Below, piece after piece: positions 25,726-34,332 of a stretch of DNA of 64,000 nt; position 1 is the first letter of the stretch; each line of letters opens with the position of its first letter. The stretch lies in contig NZ_JAPEOX010000001.1 in NCBI RefSeq assembly GCF_026340675.1, positions 6,758,001-6,822,000 on the forward strand. Direction: 5' to 3'. The notes under the pieces are model-generated. The model did no database searches and was not told the DNA's origin. It saw nothing but the letters and a program-made list of their open reading frames with translations. This DNA is from Streptomyces sp. NBC_01264 (GTDB taxonomy: Bacteria; Actinomycetota; Actinomycetes; Streptomycetales; Streptomycetaceae). The position numbers and the translations under genes are program-made.

Positions 25726-26712
25726 TCAGTCCTCGAGGCGGGGCAGTACCTGTTCGCACAGGAGCTGGAGGCTCCGCCATCCCTCGTCCAGCGGCATCCC
25801 GCCGCACAGTGGGTGCAGCACCAGGTTTCCCGCCTCGCCGGCGCCGCGGGCGTACGTGACCGCCTCGTCCGGGGTGAGGATGCGGTACACGCCCTCGGCG
25901 CGCAGCTCCGCCACCGTGTGCGCGCCCGACCGTACGGCGCTGCGGATGTCCTTGGACTGCCAGGAGGCGTACATCCCGGCCTCGTGCAGGAACCGCTCGC
26001 CGTACTGGTCCCATGCCCGGTCCGGGTCCTCCGCGATGTGCAGCAGCGGGGTCTCGGCCGCCGGCATCATGCAGAAGCCCTCCGTGTCGTACTCCGCGAG
26101 CTTCGCGTTGTAGTACGCCTGCAGCGCGGGCAGGTGCGCGCTGGGGAAGAACGGCAGCCCCAGGCGCGCCGCCCGGCGGGCCGCCGCCTCCGAACTGCCG
26201 CCGACCAGGAGCAGCGGGTGCGGCTGGGTGAAGGGCCGCGGGGTGACCCGTACGGTCCGGCCGCGGTACTCGAACGGCTCGCCGGTCCACGCCTTCAGCA
26301 GGGTCTCCAGCAGCTCGTCCTGGAGCTTGCCGCGCCGGCCCCACTCCACGCCGTGCTGCTCGTACTCCTCGGGCCGGTAGCCGATGCCGGCCACCGTGAC
26401 GAGACGGCCGCCGCTGAGCAGGTCCAGTACGGCGACGTCCTCGGCGACCTTCAGCGGGTCGTACAGCGGGCCGATGATCGCCGAGACGGTGACGGTGATC
26501 CGGCGGGTGGCGCCGAAGACCGCGCCCGCGAAGGCGAAGGGGGAGGGCAGCCAGTTGTTCTCGGCGCCGTGGTGCTCCTCGGTCTGGATGGTGTCGATCC
26601 CGCGGTCGTCCGCGTACTTCGCCATCTCCAGCGCGGCCTTGTAGCGGGCGGAGAGGGTTTCCGGGGTGCCGTTGGGATCGATGAGGTTGAACCGGGCCAC
26701 GGTGATGGGCAT
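25726..26712 (-). CDS. LLM-class (luciferase-like) flavin- or F420-dependent oxidoreductase
   Basis: A 328-residue TIM-barrel protein of the bacterial luciferase-like family. It shows the N-terminal FNLIDPNG start, TEEHHGAENNWLPSP (the family EHH substrate/cofactor region), LDLLSGGRLVTVAGIGYRPEE, and LLLVGGSSEAAARRAARLG, a typical phosphate-binding loop. These enzymes use FMNH2 or reduced F420 to oxidise or reduce small organic molecules; the cofactor cannot be decided here. It lies 63 bp downstream of the NCS1 permease in the same direction, so the two probably form a uptake-plus-oxidation unit. A luciferase-like monooxygenase with a nucleobase permease resembles pyrimidine-type catabolic loci, but the other genes of such a pathway are absent. 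Confidence 0.88.
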   Translation of the reverse strand: MPITVARFNLIDPNGTPETLSARYKAALEMAKYADDRGIDTIQTEEHHGAENNWLPSPFAFAGAVFGATRRITVTVSAIIGPLYDPLKVAEDVAVLDLLSGGRLVTVAGIGYRPEEYEQHGVEWGRRGKLQDELLETLLKAWTGEPFEYRGRTVRVTPRPFTQPHPLLLVGGSSEAAARRAARLGLPFFPSAHLPALQAYYNAKLAEYDTEGFCMMPAAETPLLHIAEDPDRAWDQYGERFLHEAGMYASWQSKDIRSAVRSGAHTVAELRAEGVYRILTPDEAVTYARGAGEAGNLVLHPLCGGMPLDEGWRSLQLLCEQVLPRLED

Positions 26713-26775
26713 GGAGAAGTCCCCCTTCGCCGGAGGTGGGTGGGCGGGCGAAGGGGGACGTTAGCTGACATGGCG

Positions 26776-28224
26776 TCAGTTTGACAGGGATCCGACGGGA
26801 ACCCGCTCGTCCGCCGGGACCTCGGTGGCCGCCGGAGCCGGAGCCGCCGGGGTGCGCGGCAGGACCGCGTACAGCACGGCCGAGGTCACGATGCCCGCCA
26901 TCCAGCCCAGGCCGTTCTGCCCGATCCAGGTGGTGGCCAGCGGGCCGCTGAACCAGTCGACCTTCGTGAACAGCAGGCCCACCACCAGGGCGAGGCCCCA
27001 GGCGGTCATGGCCTGCCAGGCGAAACCGCCCCGGTACCAGTAGGTGCTGGTGCGCGTGGTGTCCAGCAGCGCGGCCCCGTCGTAGGAGGTGCGGCGCAGC
27101 ATGTCCACGCCGAAGACGCCGATCCACGCGGAGAAGGCCACGGCCAGCAGGGTCAGGAAGGAGATGAACGAACCGAAGAAGCTGGTCGCCACCACCATGA
27201 GCAGGAAGCCGAAGACCAGGCTGATGACGGCGTTGACGCTGACCGCCGCCGCGCGCGGGACCTTGATGCCGAGGGTCTGGGCGGTGAAGCCCGCCGAGTA
27301 CATGGACATCGAGTTGATGAGCAGCATGCCGACGAGCGCGATCAGCAGGTACGGGACCGCGATCCAGGTCGGCAGCAGTTCGCCGATGAAGGACACCGGG
27401 TCCTGCGCGGTGGCCAGGTCGGGGGTGGCGACGGCCATCACCGCGCCCATGAGCACCATCGGGATCACCACGACGGCCGCGCCGCCGATGGTCGCGCCGA
27501 CCATGCCCTTCGCCGAGGCGGTGCGGGGCAGGTAGCGGGTGAAGTCCGGGCCGGAGGGGACCCAGCTGATGCCGCCGGCCGCGATGGTGCCGATGCCCGC
27601 GACCATCATCGCGGTGGAGCCGGCGGGCTTGTCGAAGACGGCGGACCAGTCGGTCTCGGCGATCAGGTAGCCCAGCACGAGCACGCTGAAGGCACCGAAG
27701 AGGTACGTGGACCACTTGGAGCAGACGCGCAGGGCGTTGATGCCGAGACCGGAGACGAGGAAGGTGCAGCCGACGAAGAAGAGCAGGGTGACGACGATCA
27801 GCGCGGTGTTCTTCCTGATGCCGAAGACCAGGTCCAGGACGGTGAGGACGGCGTAGGCGCCGCTGACCGCGTTGATGGTCTCCCAGCCCCAGCGGGCGAC
27901 CCAGATCAGGGCGCCGGGGAAGAGGTTGCCGCGCTGGCCGAAGACGGCCCGGGAGAGCGCCATGCCGGGGGAGCCGCCGCGCTTGCCCGCGATGGATATG
28001 AGTCCGACCATCCCGTAGGAGACGACCGGGGCGGCGATCGCGACGACGAGCACCTGCCAGATGTTCAGCTTGTTGAAGATGACGAGACCGGCGCCCATGG
28101 TCAGCAGCAGCACGCTGATGTTGGCGGCGACCCAGGTCGGGACGAGCTCGCGGACCCGGCCGCGACGCTCGTCGTCCGGGACGGGCTCCAGGCCGCGCGA
28201 CTCGACGGCGGTCTCGGCAGACAT
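26776..28224 (-). CDS. NCS1-family permease for purines, cytosine or related compounds
   Basis: A 482-residue membrane protein with about 12 hydrophobic segments, of the nucleobase:cation symporter-1 family. Typical features are the N-terminal ELVPTWVAANISVLLL, GKRGGSPGMALSRAVFGQRGN split by RGG, WVARWGWETINAVSGAY in helix 3, and GISWVPSGPDFTRYLP. It would import cytosine, a purine, hydantoin, thiamine precursor or similar; specificity is not readable. It is divergent from ftsY with an AT-richer 145-bp gap that contains a run of A (about 28282-28300), and is followed by the luciferase-like oxidoreductase. Confidence 0.88.
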   Translation of the reverse strand: MSAETAVESRGLEPVPDDERRGRVRELVPTWVAANISVLLLTMGAGLVIFNKLNIWQVLVVAIAAPVVSYGMVGLISIAGKRGGSPGMALSRAVFGQRGNLFPGALIWVARWGWETINAVSGAYAVLTVLDLVFGIRKNTALIVVTLLFFVGCTFLVSGLGINALRVCSKWSTYLFGAFSVLVLGYLIAETDWSAVFDKPAGSTAMMVAGIGTIAAGGISWVPSGPDFTRYLPRTASAKGMVGATIGGAAVVVIPMVLMGAVMAVATPDLATAQDPVSFIGELLPTWIAVPYLLIALVGMLLINSMSMYSAGFTAQTLGIKVPRAAAVSVNAVISLVFGFLLMVVATSFFGSFISFLTLLAVAFSAWIGVFGVDMLRRTSYDGAALLDTTRTSTYWYRGGFAWQAMTAWGLALVVGLLFTKVDWFSGPLATTWIGQNGLGWMAGIVTSAVLYAVLPRTPAAPAPAATEVPADERVPVGSLSN

Positions 28225-28369
28225 AGGTGTACTCCGTGGGGGAGGTGGGGCGTGGGGGGCTGCTCATCATCGTAGATTTGCCGCAAAAAATACAAACAGA
28301 GGCTTACGTCCTCGTGTGAACCTCCAGGGTCCCCGGCTCGGGGCGCGCGTGGCCGATACTGGGGACGTT

Positions 28370-29593
28370 ATGGAAATCCTCATCCTTGCCGTAGTCATCG
28401 CCCTGGTCGCGGTCGGTGCGATCAGCGGGCTCGTGGTCAGCAGCCGCAAGAAGAAGCAGCTGCCCCCCACGGCTCCGCCCAGCACGCCGACCATCACTGC
28501 CCCGCCCGCCGAACCGCAGGTGGGGGAGGACGCCGCACCGACGGCGGAAGAACCGCGCCGCACGATCGAGGAGGTCGCCCTCCCCGACGCGGAGGCCGCC
28601 CTCGAATCGCCGGTCGCGGTCGAGGACTCGGTCGTCGAGGCTCCGCCCGCCCCCGAGATCGAGGTGCCCGAGCCCACCGCCGGCCGCCTGGTCCGGCTGC
28701 GCGCCCGCCTCGCCCGCTCGCAGAACACGCTCGGCAAGGGGCTGCTCACGCTGCTCTCCCGCGAGCACCTCGACGAGGACACCTGGGAGGAGATCGAGGA
28801 GACCCTCCTCATCGCCGACGTCGGTGTCGCGCCGACCCAGGAGCTGGTGGACCGGCTCCGCGAGCGGGTCAAGGTGCTCGGCACCCGCACCCCCGCCGAT
28901 CTGCGCGCCCTGCTCAAGGAGGAGCTGGTCACGCTCCTCGGTACCGACTTCGACCGCGCGGTGAAGACCGAGAGCGGCGTGGACACCCCGGCCGTGATCA
29001 TGGTCGTCGGCGTGAACGGCACCGGCAAGACCACCACCACCGGCAAGCTCGCCCGCGTGCTCGTCGCCGACGGCCGCAGCGTCGTGCTCGGCGCCGCCGA
29101 CACCTTCCGCGCCGCCGCCGCCGACCAGCTCCAGACCTGGGGCGACCGGGTCGGGGCGCGCACCGTGCGCGGACCCGAGGGCGGCGACCCGGCCTCGATC
29201 GCCTACGACGCGGTCAAGGAGGGCATCGCCGAGGGCGCCGACGTGGTGCTCATCGACACGGCGGGCCGGCTGCACACCAAGACCGGCCTGATGGACGAGC
29301 TCGGCAAGGTCAAGCGCGTCGTGGAGAAGCACGGCCCGCTCGACGAGATCCTGCTGGTCCTGGACGCCACCACCGGGCAGAACGGCCTGACCCAGGCCCG
29401 CGTCTTCGCGGAGGTCGTGGACATCACCGGCATCGTGCTGACCAAGCTCGACGGCACCGCCAAGGGCGGCATCGTCATCGCCGTCCAGCGCGAGCTCGGC
29501 GTCCCGGTCAAGCTCATCGGTCTCGGTGAGGGCGCGGACGACCTGGCGCCCTTCGAGCCGGAGGCCTTCGTCGACGCCCTGATCGGCGACTGA
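28370..29593 (+). CDS. ftsY: Signal recognition particle receptor FtsY
   Basis: A 407-residue SRP receptor GTPase that docks SRP-ribosome complexes at the membrane, partner of Ffh encoded at 38.6 kb. An N-terminal hydrophobic anchor (EILILAVVIALVAVGAI) is followed by an acidic Pro/Glu-rich linker up to about residue 110, then the NG domain. GTPase motifs are GVNGTGKTTTTGKLA, DTFRAAAADQL, DTAGRLHTK and TKLDGTAKGG. A true membrane segment is characteristic of actinobacterial FtsY. The ATG at 28370 sits directly before the anchor. A strong hairpin follows the gene. Confidence 0.97.
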   Translation: MEILILAVVIALVAVGAISGLVVSSRKKKQLPPTAPPSTPTITAPPAEPQVGEDAAPTAEEPRRTIEEVALPDAEAALESPVAVEDSVVEAPPAPEIEVPEPTAGRLVRLRARLARSQNTLGKGLLTLLSREHLDEDTWEEIEETLLIADVGVAPTQELVDRLRERVKVLGTRTPADLRALLKEELVTLLGTDFDRAVKTESGVDTPAVIMVVGVNGTGKTTTTGKLARVLVADGRSVVLGAADTFRAAAADQLQTWGDRVGARTVRGPEGGDPASIAYDAVKEGIAEGADVVLIDTAGRLHTKTGLMDELGKVKRVVEKHGPLDEILLVLDATTGQNGLTQARVFAEVVDITGIVLTKLDGTAKGGIVIAVQRELGVPVKLIGLGEGADDLAPFEPEAFVDALIGD

Positions 29594-29619
29594 ACGCCCC
29601 CGACGCTCCTCCGCCGGCC

Positions 29620-29655
29620 CAGTGCCCCCGAGGTCCCCAGGACCCGGGGGCACTG
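29620..29655. terminator. Hairpin between ftsY and the primase-like gene
   Basis: CAGTGCCCCCG (29620-29630) pairs with CGGGGGCACTG (29645-29655), extended by GGTCC/GGACC inside. It lies between convergent genes and can serve both. Confidence 0.85.
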
Positions 29656-29689
29656 CCGTGCGCGCGGCCGGGAGCGGCGGTCGACGGGG

Positions 29690-30367
29690 CTACGCGCGGC
29701 GCAGCCGGTGGCACAGGTAGGCGAGGGTGCCCAGCAGGAGGCGGGCCTGCGGGGGGTCCCCGGCCGAGTCCAGGGCCGGCGGGCGCAGCCAGCTCATCGG
29801 CCCGAGGCCCGCGAAGTCCGAGGGCGGGGCGGTGACGTAGGAGCCCTGGCCCAGTGCGCGCAGATCGAGATCGGCGTCGTCCCAGCCCATCCGGTACAGC
29901 AGCTGCGGCAGCCCGGCCGCCGCGCCCGTGGCGACGAAGAACTGGGCCCGGCCGTCCGGGGTCGCGGTCACCGGACCGAGCGGCAGCCCCATCCGCTCCA
30001 GCCGGACCAGGGCCCGCCGCCCGGCCTCCTCGGAGACCTCGATGACGTCGAAGGAGCGCCCGACGGGGAGCAGCACCGCGGCTCCCGGGTATCCGGTCCA
30101 GGTCTCGGTGACCTCGTCGAGGGTGGCGCCGGCCGGGACTGTCGGAGCGAGGGCAAGTGGATGCGCCCCCGGCGCACCACAATTCGTATGACCGCACGAG
30201 CAGTCGCTGGCGGGCCCCGCGGCCCGGGCGCCGGGGACGACGTCCCAGCCCCACAGTCCGGTGTACTCCGCCACCGCCGTGCACTCCGACGTCCGGCCGC
30301 GGCGCCGGGCGCCGGAACGGAACTCCTTGGTACCGCGGCTGCCGCCGATCGTGAAGCCCATGCCCAT
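29690..30367 (-). CDS. Bifunctional DNA primase/polymerase N-terminal-like protein
   Basis: A 225-residue protein similar to the prim-pol N-terminal domain family common in Streptomyces. The start (MGMGFTIGG) has GGAGGGGG just upstream; the frame is open further but lacks support. Typical features are YTGLWGWDVVPGAR, a Cys-rich CSCGHTNCGAPGAHPL segment, LLPVGRSFDVIEV and the C-terminal GSYVTAPPSDFAGLGPMSWLRPP. Family members often lack primase catalytic residues, and none are certain here. The gene lies alone between ftsY and nsdA and is likely monocistronic; its cellular role is unknown. Confidence 0.75.
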   Translation of the reverse strand: MGMGFTIGGSRGTKEFRSGARRRGRTSECTAVAEYTGLWGWDVVPGARAAGPASDCSCGHTNCGAPGAHPLALAPTVPAGATLDEVTETWTGYPGAAVLLPVGRSFDVIEVSEEAGRRALVRLERMGLPLGPVTATPDGRAQFFVATGAAAGLPQLLYRMGWDDADLDLRALGQGSYVTAPPSDFAGLGPMSWLRPPALDSAGDPPQARLLLGTLAYLCHRLRRA

Positions 30368-30716
30368 GCCCCCTCCAACGGGTCGGACGTGCCGGTGGTT
30401 ACGACTTCGGCTGGTTGCGTTCGCCGACCGGATGACCGGCGCACTCCGTGACGCGCACGCCCCGGCGCGCTCCTGTCCAACCGATCGGTCCTGCCTTCGT
30501 GTCAAGTGAATCGCGCCTGGCGGGTGGCGAGTTCATTCGAAGGGGTGGCGAATGGTGGCGTTTCCGGGATCGACCTCGCCGAAGGGGTGATCGTAGGATT
30601 ACTTTCGGTGCATGAAGCGCGGCGAGGGAACGGGTTCGCGGGTATGCCGCAGGCATGCGTGAAGGACCTGTGAAGACCGTTTCCCGGCAGGGTTTCGTGT
30701 GAGAAGAGGCTGACGG
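30368..30716. other. Divergent intergenic region upstream of nsdA
   Basis: No gene was found in these 349 bp between the primase-like gene and nsdA. The last 130 bp are less GC-rich and contain TAGGAT (30594-30599), a possible -10 for nsdA, but no good -35 was seen. Both flanking genes must be transcribed from here. Confidence 0.5.
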
Positions 30717-32261
30717 ATGGGGGGCGTTCCAGTGAGCGGCAACGGCGCAAGCGGAACGAGCACGGGACAGGACTCCGCCATGGACTCCCAGGACTCCGCC
30801 CAGGGCGCCACCGTCCGCAACGAGCAGCTGACGTCCTGGTTCGTCCGCAGCGGCTGGTCCAAGGGCGAGCTCGCCCGCCAGGTCAACCGCCGCGCCCGCC
30901 AGATGGGCGCCCACCACATCAGCACCGACACCTCACGGGTCCGCCGCTGGCTCGACGGCGAACAGCCCCGCGAGCCCGTCCCGCGCATCCTGTCCGAGCT
31001 CTTCTCCGAACGCTTCGGCTCCGTCGTCGCCATCGAGCACCTGGGCCTGCGCACCGCCCACCAGACCCCCTCCGTCTCCGGCGTCGACCTGCCCTGGGCC
31101 GGACCGCAGACCATCGAGCTGCTCGGCGAGTTCTCCCGCAGCGACCTGATGCTGGCCCGCCGCGGCTTCCTCGGGACCTCGCTCGCCCTGTCCGCCGGCC
31201 CCGCCCTCATCGAGCCCATGCAGCGCTGGCTCGTACCGGTCCCGGCCGCCGACCCGGGACCCCGGGAGGCGGGGCCGACGGGCGCCCTCAGCGGTCACCG
31301 GCCGCCCAGGCTCTCCGAGCCCGAGGTGGACCTCCTCGAAGCCACCACCGTGATGTTCCGGCAGTGGGACGCCCAGTGCGGCGGCGGACTGCGCCGCAAG
31401 GCCGTCGTGGGCCAGCTCCACGAGGTCACCGACCTGCTCCAGGAGAACCACCCGGCCCCGGTCATGAAGCGGCTCTTCAAGGTCGCCGCCGAACTCGCCG
31501 AACTCGCCGGCTGGATGAGCTACGACATCGGCCTGCACCCCACCGCGCAGAAGTACTTCGTCCTCGCGCTGCACGCAGCCAAGGAGGGCGGGGACAAGCC
31601 CCTGGGCTCGTACATCCTCTCCAGCATGAGCCGCCAGATGATCCACCTGGGCCGCCCCGAGGACGCCCTGGAGCTCATCCACCTGGCCCAGTACGGCAGC
31701 CGCGACTGCGCGGGGCCCCGTACCCAGGCCATGCTGTATGCGATGGAGGCCCGCGCCTACGCCAACATGGGCCAGCCCAGCCGCTGCAAGCGGGCCGTGC
31801 GGATGGCCGAGGACACCTTCTCCGACGTGGGCTTCGACGCCGAGCCCGAGCCCGACTGGATCCGCTTCTTCTCCGAGGCCGAGCTCAACGGCGAGAACTC
31901 CCACTCCTACCGGGACCTGGCCTACGTCGCGGGCCGCAGCCCCATGTACGCCTCCCTCGCCGAACCGGTCATGGAGCGCGCCGTCGAGCTCTTCGAGAAG
32001 GACGAGGAGCACCAGCGCTCCTACGCCCTCAACCTCATCGGCATGGCCACCGTGCACCTGCTCCAGCGCGAGCCCGAGCAGGCCACCGTCCTCGTCGGCC
32101 GAGCCCTCGACGTGGCGGGAAAGGTGCGGTCCGAACGGGTCAACACCCGGCTGCGCAAGACCGTCGACACCGCCGCGCGTGAGTACGGCGACGTCGCCGA
32201 CGTGGTGCGGCTGACCGACCACCTCGCCTCCCGCCTCCCCGAGGCCGCAGAGGCCGTCTGA
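30717..32261 (+). CDS. nsdA: NsdA, negative regulator of sporulation and antibiotic production
   Basis: A 514-residue regulator. In S. coelicolor, deletion of nsdA (SCO5582) raises antibiotic output and sporulation, so the protein normally represses differentiation. The N-terminal part (about 35-110) resembles an atypical DNA-binding or XRE-like region (NEQLTSWFVRSGWSKGELA, VRRWLDGEQP). The C-terminal 300 residues are helical TPR-type repeats, with blocks around YFVLALHAAKEGGDKP, ALELIHLAQYGS and AYANMGQPSRCKRAVRMAED. ATG 30717 is used; a GTG 15 bp downstream is an alternative. The gene lies between the primase-like gene and amtB, as in S. coelicolor. Confidence 0.92.
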   Translation: MGGVPVSGNGASGTSTGQDSAMDSQDSAQGATVRNEQLTSWFVRSGWSKGELARQVNRRARQMGAHHISTDTSRVRRWLDGEQPREPVPRILSELFSERFGSVVAIEHLGLRTAHQTPSVSGVDLPWAGPQTIELLGEFSRSDLMLARRGFLGTSLALSAGPALIEPMQRWLVPVPAADPGPREAGPTGALSGHRPPRLSEPEVDLLEATTVMFRQWDAQCGGGLRRKAVVGQLHEVTDLLQENHPAPVMKRLFKVAAELAELAGWMSYDIGLHPTAQKYFVLALHAAKEGGDKPLGSYILSSMSRQMIHLGRPEDALELIHLAQYGSRDCAGPRTQAMLYAMEARAYANMGQPSRCKRAVRMAEDTFSDVGFDAEPEPDWIRFFSEAELNGENSHSYRDLAYVAGRSPMYASLAEPVMERAVELFEKDEEHQRSYALNLIGMATVHLLQREPEQATVLVGRALDVAGKVRSERVNTRLRKTVDTAAREYGDVADVVRLTDHLASRLPEAAEAV

Positions 32262-32380
32262 CGGCCACCCGGCCGCCCCCAAGGCCCCCGGCCGCGGCAG
32301 TCACCCCGTGAAGCCCGATCAGGCTCCCCCAGCCAGGTTCCCCGGGTCATCGCCGCGGCCGGGTCTCCACCCGTCACCCC

Positions 32381-32400
32381 CATGAACCACTCGTTCATGG
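32381..32400. promoter_or_regulatory. Inverted repeat upstream of amtB
   Basis: CATGAAC (32381-32387) and GTTCATG (32393-32399) form a dyad with a 5-bp spacer, extended to 8 bp per arm by the flanking C and G. It looks like an operator for a dimeric regulator. The remainder of the 337-bp gap (32262-32598) holds the GlnR-like site and otherwise nothing recognised. Confidence 0.45.
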
Positions 32401-32404
32401 AGGC

Positions 32405-32462
32405 GTAACACGCACGACCTCTTCGTCATCGACGCGAAACACCCAGCGGCGCCGCCGGAAAC
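32405..32462 (+). promoter_or_regulatory. Candidate GlnR operator of amtB-glnK-glnD
   Basis: GTAAC (32405) lies 6 bp before GACCT. GTCAT (32425-32429) lies 6 bp before GAAAC (32436-32440), and a second GAAAC (32458-32462) sits exactly 22 bp further. The GTnAC-n6-GAAAC pattern with a 22-bp period matches the known GlnR box of actinomycetes, which activates amtB under nitrogen limitation. The second half-site before the last GAAAC is degenerate. Confidence 0.55.
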
Positions 32463-32598
32463 CGGCCTGCGCGAATCTCAGGGCCAATAACCGGCCAGCC
32501 CCCGGGCCGGAACACCCTCAGGCCTGATTCACGAACCAGCGCCGCTCAGGTTTTCACGATCGCCCGCACGCGAACGTACCGACGACGAGGAGACGCCG

Positions 32599-34279
<1,681 letters not shown>

Positions 34280-34280
<1 letters not shown>

Positions 34281-34312
34281 GGCCTGTCCGGCCCGACCGG
34301 CCGGACAGGCCC
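34280..34312 (+). terminator. Hairpin between glnK and glnD
   Basis: A 14-bp perfect stem: 34280-34293 (GGGCCTGTCCGGCC) pairs with 34299-34312 around a 5-nt loop, beginning at the last base of the glnK stop. Because glnD follows within 21 bp in the same direction it may act as an attenuator or as RNA processing/stability element. Confidence 0.8.
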
Positions 34313-34332
34313 CAAGTGATGGGAACCTCTGG

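Noticed and set aside
24278..28270. A 1330-codon minus-strand frame across the permease genes
   Set aside because: Shadow of glcP, the oxidoreductase and the NCS1 permease in another frame; low-complexity Arg/Gly sequence.
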